DNA of 64,000 bases from Ampullaceana balthica (lineage: Eukaryota; Mollusca; Gastropoda; Lymnaeidae). The stretch lies in NCBI GenBank assembly GCA_944989445.1, contig CALYLW010000012.1, forward strand, positions 2,628,001 through 2,692,000, written 5' to 3'. The notes under the pieces are model-generated. The model saw only the letters and a program-made list of their open reading frames with translations, was not told the DNA's origin and ran no database searches. The position numbers and the translations under genes are program-made. Below are positions 21,565-32,700 of the stretch, in pieces (the first letter of the stretch is position 1; every line of letters begins with the position of its first letter).

Positions 21565-24500
21565 CTAAATTGGCTGATTGGCCAAAGTAAGTAGGTTTAA
21601 TGCAGCTTCCTTTTCATTTTGCTCCTGAACGCTCAAAGTTGAGTTATCATCGGACACCTGTCTGTTCTGTAGTCCCACTGACACATCACCAGAAAAAGGA
21701 TTCCTTCTCATTGGCATGTCAGAGTTACTGATTGGCTGAGTTGTCCCTCCTGCAGTATCCTGGGTTATCAAGGCAGAAGCTGCAAACTGTTGCTGGCCAT
21801 TAAACATTGGATTTCCATCTGATCTCATGGGTTGTTTATTGTGAAGCGAGGCAGGCCCCGATAGAGAAAATGAAAACTGCGTATTTCCCTGGTGGATTCC
21901 ATTAACTGAACCTGCTGCTATCTGGTTTGAGGTACTGTACCCAATCTGAGGGTCTTGACTTCGAACACCTGTTCCCAACTGCCTCATCTGTCCCAGATTT
22001 TGAGCCAGAGATGAGGAGACAACAGTTCCGGTTGACAATGTAGGATTTGCAGCCAGTGAAGTATTGTTCTGTTTCAGAATCTGATCAGATGCTTCAATGC
22101 AAGCAGGGGGCACAAGGAGCTGAACATTAGTCTTGGGGCCTGGGTTGTGATTGGTGGACAAAATGGTGGTGGTCATCTGAGATTGGGTGGGCACAGCTTG
22201 CTGGATGTTACCAACAGTGATGTTGTTGGCGGGTGAAAAATACTGGTCACCAATTTTGTATAAAATTGTCTTGGTGGTGTTATCAGTGCCCAATTTGGAG
22301 GCCAATGGAGCTACTCCAACAGCCACTGAGACAGGAAGAGTGTTGCTAGTTGGCCGGCTATTAATAACAGTTTGTGTTTGGTTTGAATTTAGATTTCCCA
22401 TGGGTTGGCTAAGAAGAATCTGTGCAACTTTCCCTTCTTTTTTATCTGAAGTAACATTGGTCTGCCCAGCATAAATGACAGCTGGCTTAACAGAAACCTG
22501 GTTCTGAATACCTGTGAGAGTAGAGTTATTGATCACATACTGGGTAGTATTTTGACTTGATAAGGAATTAGGGCTCTGCAGTGCACTGATGTACTTGATG
22601 GGGCTGATGATATTTGCCTGCTGTCCCTGGGCAGTAAGTTTGACTGGTGAAATAAGAAACTGCCCAGCACCTGAGTTGGGAATGATCATCTGAGACAGCC
22701 CTTTGTTAGACAAGCTTGATGCATTCAGCGTAGAGTTGCTTACCAGCATAGAAGGGTTGGCCTGTGTCAGTGAGGGCATCAAACTTTGTAGCGTGGAGCT
22801 CTGGGGGTTCACGCTGTTCTGCAAAACACTCGAATCTGCTCTAATAATTCGACTGACATTACCAGTAAGGGAACCACCAGGAACTTTGTTCAGCTGGGAA
22901 GACATAACCGAGACGCTGCCAACAGACAGACTGGGTTGTGATCCCATGGAAGGGTTGAGAACATACTGAAACTGGTTGACGGAGCTAGGGGCAATGGACA
23001 CGCTTGGGGATTGCAGCTGGGACAAAACAACGTTGGAACTGTTCTGAACATGGCCTGCCATTGATGCCTGGACTTCGGTGGTTGGAAGAATAGGGGTCTT
23101 GGAGAACTTTGGAGGAATAGCGGTTAACTGCTGTTTGATGTTTGCATGTTGAAGGTTCACGCCAGAGCCCAGAACTCCCTGTTGAATGTTAGACTGCTGT
23201 ATCACAATGTTTTGTGTCTGCTGCTGTGGTTGCTGGATGACAAGATTACCCTGTGATTGTATTTGTGCCATGCCCTGGTTTTGTGGACTCAGCTGACCAC
23301 CCACACGGACAACCTGAGAGGTCTGTGGGGCCGCCATGATGGTCTGGTTTCCAGTTTGAGGGTTGATGGACAGCTGAAGAACCTGTCCTGGTTGGCCCAC
23401 TCGAGTGCCCAACTGCTGCTGCAGTGAGGCCAGCTGCCCCTGGGGGATCTGAAGCTGTGTCACTCCTCCAAGATTGAGGAGCTGCCCCAGTTGTTGGAGC
23501 TGGAGGGCCACAACCGGAGGTTTACCCTGAGATGGGCCAGGTTTGGTGGTCAGGACAATGTTGGGCTGTTGCTGGAGTTGGCTCCCTTGTTGAAGGGTGA
23601 AAATCTGAGCAGCCAGCTGTGAGCCAACACCAGACTGGGCATTGATGATGTTCTGTGCAGGCATTATGGTGCTGTTGCTGCCCTGCTGTACGCTCACACC
23701 CTGGACGATGTTACTGAGCAGATGGGAAGCATTTTGCTGGCTACTGACAGGGCTAATGGTTATCTGCTGCTTCTGGGCATTGGCTTGCAGTTGTGTATTA
23801 CTAGCCAGCTGCTTGACTAACTCTGAGGCTGGTGTGTTGCTCGATGACATAATACTGCTGCTGGTAAAGGAAGGCTGGCTAGAGGACATTGTGGGATTCA
23901 AGAACATTACTTTCATACCGGGGCTGGTGTTCTGACTGGCGAGTCCCATAGAGGAGTTAGGAGAGGCGACTAAGAGCTGCTGGGACGGCTGCTGGCTCAT
24001 CTGCTGCGTTATGGCAATCGCCTGTTGTCCGTTGTTTGCAATTGTGAACGTTGTGGGCTGACTACCTGCACCAAGTACCTGGGAGGGCTGGATTTGAATT
24101 TGATTGGATTGCATTTGGGCTAAGCCGCCGGTTTGTGAAACATTACTGAGGATAACATTGCTGCCTTGTTGCTGCTGCAGTAAAGCAGCTTGGGGAATGA
24201 CCAATCCTCTAGATGTCATAAATCCTTGGACAAACTGCCCAGAGCCACCAGTCTGAGGGCTAACTTTAACCATAACATTTTTCATACCGGTCACTTGATT
24301 GGTCAGCTGCTGACCAGCTGGATTTGAGCTCACAAGCTTTATTGTGGAGGACAGGCCTTGGCTGGACACAGGTGTCATTAAGGAACTGTTACTGCCTAAA
24401 TGACCAACTTTGGTCAATACATTGATAGACTGTTGGGCTGAACCTTGACTTGGGATTGTTGGGGTCAATCCCATAGGGCTTAAACTGTCACCTGTCTTTG

Positions 24501-26709
24501 CTTCCGATGCCACAGGTATGGGAACTTTGGTCGACTGGACAATGGTCGTTCCATTTTTATTATGTAGAACAGAAGGAAGTGTGTTCGGGGATGGAACTTT
24601 AATATTGACCGTTGGAACTATGACCTCGGATGATGTGGTTGGTGAGGAGCGGGGATGAATCCCAGTGTCAACTGACAGAGGATGTGTATGAGGGATAAGG
24701 CCCCCTAGAGTGGTGGAAGAACAAGTCATTGGAAAGATGCCATTGACAGAATAACTAGGTTCCAGTCTGTTGGCCGGGAGGGTCTTGATGATTGTTGCAG
24801 CCCCTACAGTTTTTGCTACTGTTGTTCTCTCTTCCGAGCCTGGTGTGGAGCTGTGAAGCTCATGATTTTCCACCTCTTCAGACCCATATGTTGAATATTC
24901 CCCACCTTCTCCATGGACTGATGAAGTAGAAACCTGTGAGGCTTCTGTGTCTTCCTCCCCGGCCCTTTTGGAACCCCTGTTCTCGAGCAGAGCTTTGACA
25001 GTTACATTGCTGGCATATTTTTTAGCAGGAGACATAACTGGGACACAAATAATTTTAGCCTTACTGGCTTCAGACTGCTGTACGGATACTGGTGCCTGTG
25101 GAGGTGTTGAAGGCATAGGGGCTATGGCGGCGATGGTGTTTGGGGCTACGGAGACCCTCAAGGAAGAAACAGGGTTTAAGGAACTTATAATTCTGGGCAT
25201 TGGCAAGGGCTTTTGAGGTTGCCCTGCCGGTCTCAAAACTGAAGGGTTCATTATTGTGACTTTCCCACCAATGTGAGAGACTGCAGGATTGCTTCTGAAT
25301 GGCATGATCCCTTGAGGAGCTAAGTTAGCAACAGATGTGATGGGTGTGCTCCCTCGAAGCACAGTGCCTGGCTGTGATACCAGTGTCTGTGACCTGATGA
25401 CATGGGACGGCTGGCCTGATATGGTCAGCAGAGGGTTGAGCTTGTTGCCAAGCAAAATTTGTGACGGGGCTGTGGATGCCACCTTCTGGCTTTTGTTGAT
25501 CATTGTCAGCAGAGATGACGCTCCAGTGGAAACAAATTTTGTCTGCCCGGGTAGAAGACTGCTGGGAATTTTTATCTGAGCTGAGGATACATTAGAAGCT
25601 AGAGCTGAGGGTCGACTCACGGCCAGCTGCTGAAGACCTGAGGTCAATAACAAAGTGGTGGGGTTTCCTGCTCCTGTATTGATTTGAATGGCCTGACTTT
25701 TGATGAGCTGCTGAATCTGGGTCATGGACAGACTGCCAAGGTCCAACACCGGCTTGCCAGCGTGCGATGTGGTGGACACCTGTGTGACTACAACTCCACT
25801 TGACTGAGGCGACATCACAAAGGATGGCTTGGACATGGAGTTCAGTGAATTTGGTGCTGTGATGACAAGGGACACCTTCACTGCTGTTGGAACACTGGCT
25901 GGAGTTATAACATTGGTCCCCAACAACTGTTTCTGCACACTTGGCAAAGAGTTGGAGCTTTTTGCTGAGAAAACAGTGTTGGTTGAGGTGGTCAGCTGGG
26001 CCTGGTTGAGTAACAACTGTTGAATGACTGGGTGAGAAGTCTGGGCAGCGGATGACGATGAGATGAGTTTGTTCCTGGGTAAAGTGACGATCCCTGTGCT
26101 TGTTAAAAACCTAATGTTTGATAAACTTTGAGGTGAGATGATCATGTTAGGTTTACCGGACACCCGTAATGTTTTAATGGTGCCATCAGATACTGGAGTG
26201 ACGAGACGGAAAATCTGGCCAGATTCTTTAGAAATCTGGGAAGCCAACTGGGCTTTGATTGCTGCATTGGATTGGCTGGATGCCAGCACGGGTAGAATGT
26301 TGGCCGACATGGCCTTTTCTTGCAGAGCTGTACCTGAATTCTGCTGGGTGGTGGTTACTGAGTCCGAGATGTTCTGAGGTGTTGAGAAAAAGCTCTCTTG
26401 ATTGGGCAAGTTTTTTCTCTTCCTTAATCCGGTGTCTTCAGTGTTGTTAGGAATGATGCGCCGCTTCCTCAGCCTCCCCCGTGAACTGATGTCCAACTCA
26501 AAGCTGTCATTGCTGTCTTCATTCCCTTCACCTGTGATGGAAGACAGCTTAGAAGCAGCAGAGGACAAAAGGGCGGTTGTGGCTGTGACCTGTTTTATTT
26601 TGATTCTTTTTGACTGCCTGGTGGTGTCTGGCTCTGGTTTACGAATCTCCTCCTCGTCACTCGAGTCCTTGCTGCTCTGGGAATGATCACTGTCCCAGCC
26701 TCTGGACTC
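21565..26709 (-). CDS. BRD10: BRD10 terminal coding exon: long Ser/Thr/Gln-rich tail
   Basis: 1,714 codons plus stop in one uninterrupted exon (residues 1048-2761). It begins ESRGWDSDHSQSSKDSSDEE after ACTAG and ends ALNLLTLANQPI, stop TAG at 21567-21565. Composition is dominated by Ser, Thr, Gln, Asn, Pro and Val with many Gln-rich stretches (QLQQQPN, SLQQQLG, QQPQQQTQ), like an unstructured transactivation-type tail. Basic clusters RGRLRKRR and GLRKRKNL lie near the start. No enzymatic domain is visible. Confidence 0.9.
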   Translation of the reverse strand, partial: ESRGWDSDHSQSSKDSSDEEEIRKPEPDTTRQSKRIKIKQVTATTALLSSAASKLSSITGEGNEDSNDSFELDISSRGRLRKRRIIPNNTEDTGLRKRKNLPNQESFFSTPQNISDSVTTTQQNSGTALQEKAMSANILPVLASSQSNAAIKAQLASQISKESGQIFRLVTPVSDGTIKTLRVSGKPNMIISPQSLSNIRFLTSTGIVTLPRNKLISSSSAAQTSHPVIQQLLLNQAQLTTSTNTVFSAKSSNSLPSVQKQLLGTNVITPASVPTAVKVSLVITAPNSLNSMSKPSFVMSPQSSGVVVTQVSTTSHAGKPVLDLGSLSMTQIQQLIKSQAIQINTGAGNPTTLLLTSGLQQLAVSRPSALASNVSSAQIKIPSSLLPGQTKFVSTGASSLLTMINKSQKVASTAPSQILLGNKLNPLLTISGQPSHVIRSQTLVSQPGTVLRGSTPITSVANLAPQGIMPFRSNPAVSHIGGKVTIMNPSVLRPAGQPQKPLPMPRIISSLNPVSSLRVSVAPNTIAAIAPMPSTPPQAPVSVQQSEASKAKIICVPVMSPAKKYASNVTVKALLENRGSKRAGEEDTEASQVSTSSVHGEGGEYSTYGSEEVENHELHSSTPGSEERTTVAKTVGAATIIKTLPANRLEPSYSVNGIFPMTCSSTTLGGLIPHTHPLSVDTGIHPRSSPTTSSEVIVPTVNIKVPSPNTLPSVLHNKNGTTIVQSTKVPIPVASEAKTGDSLSPMGLTPTIPSQGSAQQSINVLTKVGHLGSNSSLMTPVSSQGLSSTIKLVSSNPAGQQLTNQVTGMKNVMVKVSPQTGGSGQFVQGFMTSRGLVIPQAALLQQQQGSNVILSNVSQTGGLAQMQSNQIQIQPSQVLGAGSQPTTFTIANNGQQAIAITQQMSQQPSQQLLVASPNSSMGLASQNTSPGMKVMFLNPTMSSSQPSFTSSSIMSSSNTPASELVKQLASNTQLQANAQKQQITISPVSSQQNASHLLSNIVQGVSVQQGSNSTIMPAQNIINAQSGVGSQLAAQIFTLQQGSQLQQQPNIVLTTKPGPSQGKPPVVALQLQQLGQLLNLGGVTQLQIPQGQLASLQQQLGTRVGQPGQVLQLSINPQTGNQTIMAAPQTSQVVRVGGQLSPQNQGMAQIQSQGNLVIQQPQQQTQNIVIQQSNIQQGVLGSGVNLQHANIKQQLTAIPPKFSKTPILPTTEVQASMAGHVQNSSNVVLSQLQSPSVSIAPSSVNQFQYVLNPSMGSQPSLSVGSVSVMSSQLNKVPGGSLTGNVSRIIRADSSVLQNSVNPQSSTLQSLMPSLTQANPSMLVSNSTLNASSLSNKGLSQMIIPNSGAGQFLISPVKLTAQGQQANIISPIKYISALQSPNSLSSQNTTQYVINNSTLTGIQNQVSVKPAVIYAGQTNVTSDKKEGKVAQILLSQPMGNLNSNQTQTVINSRPTSNTLPVSVAVGVAPLASKLGTDNTTKTILYKIGDQYFSPANNITVGNIQQAVPTQSQMTTTILSTNHNPGPKTNVQLLVPPACIEASDQILKQNNTSLAANPTLSTGTVVSSSLAQNLGQMRQLGTGVRSQDPQIGYSTSNQIAAGSVNGIHQGNTQFSFSLSGPASLHNKQPMRSDGNPMFNGQQQFAASALITQDTAGGTTQPISNSDMPMRRNPFSGDVSVGLQNRQVSDDNSTLSVQEQNEKEAALNLLTLANQPI

Positions 26710-29700
26710 CTAGTAAATAAATAAACCAAATGAAGTGAACTTTAATTGTCAATACGAAGATGGTAAGTATAGACTGGTTTATGTCACACATTAATTTCAA
26801 TAACATGTCTGACCATTGTGACATTGTAATTTAAGAATGATGATTTTCCAAGTTTATTTGTATCTACAGCGAAATATATTTAACAAGAAAATGCTTTAGG
26901 AGTAATATCGGTAAACACGAAACAATTATACGGTCCCGATGAACTAGTATGTAATTTGAAATACCCTTTAACATGAAATGCTTTTAGCACTGAAAAAAAA
27001 TTCAGTTCCCTCAATTTCGTGTTAAATGATTTTCACTGTACTTACTTAAATGAGTATTGTTAAGTTGACACAGCAGGTGAATGTATTTCTTATTCTTAAT
27101 AAAAATTACAGTTACTTAGCAGGATATAAACAGTTGGCAGAATAAAGGTGTTTAAAGCTAAAACTAAAATTTATATAAGGGTGAAGTTGAATCTCTTTAC
27201 CTCAACTTTAGGTTCTACATAACTATCGACTTCCTTTCGGAGTTTTGATTGCATGCTGACTCTGGCATTAGCCAGATTTTTCTCATATTTTAGAAGCTCA
27301 TCGTGAAACCTGGTCAAATTTGCCAGCAGTTCTTCTTCACATGGTTTCATCACACCAGGATATGTCTATAGAATACATTTTTTGACAATTTTTTTTAAAA
27401 ACAAAAATATCTTCCAATTATTAAAAAAATCTTTGCATGAATATGAATGAGTTTTTATTAATAAATAAATCAATTTATTTGACAAACAGTTTATAAAAAG
27501 AAATGTAAAATCCAAATCTTTAAAATATTAAAATATTTACCCTTTTCCCTCTTTTTATAGGTTCTGGATTAGAGAGTTTATTCATCAATTGACGAATATC
27601 TTCCATGCTCTCTGCTACCAATTCAATATGACCCACATCAGGAATCTAAATATTAGAAACAAGTTAAGAATATACAAATCTATCTTTAAGTGTAGCACTC
27701 CCTCAAGCTTTTACAATTAAAGCAATTAAAGCAATAACATGCACAAGTAAATCTATTTTAATAATTGTTTAAATCTTTAAATCTCATAAAATTAAATAAG
27801 ATAAGAGTCTTGTATTTGGTTGCAAGAGAATGGCCCTAATCTATTTTTTAGCCAATTGTATTGATCCCTGATGGGCAAGAAACAAGCAGTGTAATTATTT
27901 ATTTAAGATGATAATAAATTTAAAGAATTCAGATTGTATGTCACTGTATAAAATTAATCTTATACATGTACACTAACTCTAGCCATAGTTCTTACCAATC
28001 TTCATGTAAAGTTAATTTTTATATTAATAATGAATTACTTTTTTTACCTTCACTTTACACTTTACCATGTAATTATACAACAGGCATGTTTTGGTTTTGA
28101 ACAACTTTTGTTTGAATAGTGCCATTGTTTCTACAAAGACTGAGAAAACAATATTTGTATTTGGGGAAAATAAGTTTTTCAATTTAAAATAATTTTTTCC
28201 CCTCATATTTTATTGCCCATCCGATACACATTATATAACAGAAGAGTATTGCATCCTATGCTTATCCGTGATTTATATCTAGTCTTGCATTTTAAAAAAA
28301 AAGTTTTGAATGTTGATAGTGAGTTGGTTTTCTCCACCTGTTCGGGTACCCATTCCACGCCTGACTGGAACGAGGAGGATTTATATGCCTTTGTTCTTGC
28401 AAATGGAACAAGAAAAGTGTTTATCCCTATGTCTCTCTTGAGTGGTGTATTGGATTGTTGTTGCATTGTATTTCCAAGTTAGAATTTAATTCCTTATGTA
28501 TTATTAAGGACTTTGTTCTTGTATCCTAGCAATGTAACTAATTGTCGTAGTGAATTTTCACCTGTAATGAATCTTGAGCTCTTTTTTGCATTTGTTATAA
28601 TTTCTCTATGCTTTCTTTGGTAGATGGGCTCCATATAGAAGATGCATATTCTAGTGTAGGTCTGGCCAATGTAAGGTCATATTTTAGTTTTATGTTCTTA
28701 TTTATTACATTTGTAAACATTTTTTTTTATGAGGCCAAAAGTTTGGTTGGATTTTTAAATGTTTTATTAATAAGTGGATTCCATGATAATTTTTCTATTT
28801 TTACGAGAAGAATTTTTAAAAATATTTTCCACTACAAGGTATGATCTTAAATAAGCTTGATTTCTATTTATATATAGTGATAACTATGAGGACTGGCGGT
28901 AAGCTTTTTAATTATGGCGGTTATACAATTTCCAATCATAATATTCATTTTGACTGATAAGATTAATATGAGTTGTGTTTCAAGAGCAAACAAAATATGT
29001 TATATTTCAAGATAATCTTCTCAGCATGTGACAAATAACTTTGACCCTGAATAAAGTTTTACAATTTGCAAAGGTTAAAAATACTTAATGCAAGGGGCAT
29101 TTCATAACGGGAAGTTTGGTAAATTGGAACTTTTTATCAGTTCATAGTAACCAAACAATCACAATTAATTGGGAAAACATTTGTAGACACATTTCATTTA
29201 ACGAAGTGATTATTCGCACGGTAAAGTCGAGTATTATCCGCACGGGTCGTCGCGCATGCGTATTCTAGCAGCTGATGTCGTTTTTAAAAAAACGCGCCCG
29301 ACGTATACACAATAATAGCCGATATCACTCGATTTAGGCTAAATGTGTAATTTATATGCTAATACGTATTAAAATTTCATGATTACTGAAATTTTACAGT
29401 AGCACTGCCATAAAAATTGATTGGTGTTCAATTTATGACAATTAGTTATAATTTTTAAATGTCGCCATCGCATATCAACTTCTCCAGGCAAGTGGTAAAT
29501 CTAAGCGGAGTGCATTTATGGTTAGCTGTTCGAATCCATGGACGGTCTTAATTTTTTTTTGTGGTTTTCTTTTTGTTTTGTTTTACAACCACAGTGAGGA
29601 TGCTTGCGATCACTCAAGCAGGCTCATTTCAAGAAACATTTTATTATTCCCCCACCCTATATACATATTTTATCAATTATTCTGTTAGTGTTAGTCACTG

Positions 29701-32700
29701 TTACTGACTCTCACTTCTAAATTTTTATGCTATAGTATACCATTTTATCGTCTTTCACTTTTGCATGCTTTAAATTTAATTAACATAATGGATTTTTGAT
29801 GTCCAACAGTGCTAGTTATGGTCAGAATAATAATAATTAGCCTCTTTAAATACAGAGTTTCGTCCAATTATGAATGAAACTATCACCTATGAAAGTTAAT
29901 AAAGTTAATTCATAATATATATTATATATACTGTATTAATATACTATACAAAGTTGAGTGCACTGGAACACTTAATAATAGTAAAAACTGTGCGGATAAC
30001 GCTTGCCTTCATTTAATTAAAAAAATATTATAGAATTATAGAATCCTAGTGAGTAGCATGGAACTGGAAATAAATGTATTACATTTCAAAAAGCAGTGAT
30101 TTATCTGCACAGGATTTTATTTAGCTTTCACAGTTAAACTAATATTCTATAATATATTTTGTATATTTAGTGACTTCTATTTTTTCTTCTTAATTTTCCT
30201 TTTGTGCACTTTTTTTATTTGGTGATTGAATTATTTATTAATTTATCAAAATTAGGAGAAAATTCAAATTTAAAATTATACATCTTTTGATCAGTAAAAC
30301 ATTGGCATGTATGCCTTTGTTTTACTGATCAAAAGATGCATAATTTTACATTTGAATTTTCTCTTAATTTTGATTTAAAAAAATAAAAATTGGGAGAAAA
30401 TTCAAATTTAAAATTATACACCTTTTGATCAGTAAAACATTGGCATGTATGCCTTTGGTTTACTGATCAAAAGATGCATAATTTTACATTTGAATTTTCT
30501 CTTAATTTTGATTAAAAAAATAAAAATTGGGAGAAAATTCAAATTTAAAATTATACACCTTTATACGAGTGATGTACTTATTTAAATTATTTTGTTTTAT
30601 ATGAGAGTCTAATTTGGGGTTTAAAAAATGCACTGGATTCAGTTTTACCTTACAATTCAAGTGGTCATAAAATTTAAAGAACAACAAAGGAAGGTAATCA
30701 TAAAAACCTATAGACATACAACAGTAATAAAGTATCTTTGAGTTGCACTCTAGGAATGTCAATTTGGGCAATGAGTAGAAACTGTGCTGCAAATGTAATG
30801 GTGATTCACTTACCTCATCTTCATCTGAATCTTCATCATCCTCAACTGCCTCTTTCTTCACTTCATTTTTTATGTTTTCTATTTTCTCATCTTTAACACA
30901 TTCTTTTTTCACAGGCTCTATACCTGTATCTAGTTCCATTTTTACTTTTAGATCATGATCATCACCATGGTTATTCATGACATTATTGAGCTTAATTCCA
31001 TTGTCTTTATTCATTGGAGACTTATTGTTCTCCTTTTTGACATCATCTTGGCAATTTAATTCTGTCTTGACCTGGATTTCAGATTCAGTTTGGATTTCAG
31101 TAAGGACAGTTCTCTCTATATTATCCAACAGCTTCTCTTGCTCAGCACTGGCTTCAACAATGTCTTCTTTTTTCACGGCCTTTATATCCTCTGTAACTTC
31201 GGTTTTCACAACAGAGCCCACTTTGGTGACACCATTTTTTATCACAGAATTACTCACTTCACCACTCGTTATCACTTCATCATCCTTCAGAGATTTATCA
31301 CTTTCGTATGAAAGATATGCACTGTCCTGGTGTATTGACGGTAACTGCTGAGTAGACTCCAAATTCGTGCTAATGAGTGGGTTAAAGTCTTTGTTTCCAT
31401 TTTGTGAAAAACCACCACCACTTGATGAATTTAGATCAGGGTTATTTATGTTCTCCAGAACTGTGCTCTCTGAGTTAGAGAGAGGTAAAGGTGATGCCTT
31501 TTTACCCATAAATAAGAAGTCATTGACTTTGGCATGATGAGTTGTATTCACAGTATTGCTTATGTTTGATTCTGCTTCTTCTTGTGTGGAATGGGCATCA
31601 TTCTGGACATCACTGGTGTTGAGGTCATTCTCATCCCTTTCCTCCTCAATTACATCACAAGAATCTAAAGATTGTTTGGAAGATGGTGTGGTCTTTTTAT
31701 TTACGGGTTTCAAGCGCTTCCGCTTACCGGTAAAAAGATTAGTTCGCTTTCTTTTCTTAGCACTTCCTGTTTTTCCATTGGAAGGATGATCAGAAGTGTC
31801 AGATAAAGGAGTTTGAGATATAGATCCTTTGGGCTCAGGCACCTCAGATCCTGATCTTGATGTGTCTCTTAGAGGAGATGCTTCTTTGGATTCAGCCTTA
31901 AAAAGTGGGGGAAAAAAACAATTTGAAATAATTTCTAAACAATTACAGTGCACAATTTTAAGCTTATTTGCATCAACAATTAAAATGTATTTTCAACCCC
32001 ATAAAAAGCATATTTTGTTACTTTCAAAATGTAATTTAGAACTTTATAATAGACATTTTTAGTTAAAATACAACTTATATAAATTAAAATGCATGACCTT
32101 GAAAACTACTAGTAAAATAATTTCATTTTCAAACATGAATTATTTTATTGGATACAAGAAAAAGCTAAAGCTGAAAGCAGGGTTAAAAACTTACTGCCTG
32201 TAATAGTGCTCTGGCTCGGAGTGATGTAGATGGTGTATCTGTCAAGCGACCTTTCCTTGGATTTACAGGTGTGGAACATCGAGATGATGAAGCAGAAGGC
32301 TGTTAACATATTCAATTATGAAAAATCATCTTTTATCTCAATATTACAATATTAAAAGAGCATTACCCAATCTAAAACAAAATTAGGTTAAGAAAACACT
32401 TTTTAAAATCATCGTTTTAATTTTAGAAGTGCAGCAAAAAGTAAAAAATTAATTTTTTTAAGCTGAATGTTGAACATTTTCAAATTCAGTGAGAACAAAT
32501 TTAATCATAGTCGCAAAGTAAAGATATTTTAAATATTTCTATATGTGGTAAACAGATAGAAAATGAAATTGTAAGTTAACAGGATTTTACTTTTACTCAA
32601 ATAACTTTAGGATGTTAAAATACTGGTAAGATAGTTTATATTTAACTTTTTAGTGCACTTCTAAAATTTATGGTTTTAAAGGTTAATAAAAAATTAAGAC

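Noticed and set aside
22187..26686. Several + strand open frames of 60-97 codons inside BRD10 exon 14
   Set aside because: They are shadows of the long - strand frame; their composition mirrors it and none shows a recognisable domain.
30502..31953. 483-codon single-exon gene on the - strand
   Set aside because: It is BRD10 exon 11 plus read-through into both flanking introns; splice sites at 31896 and 30814 and phase agreement support exon status.
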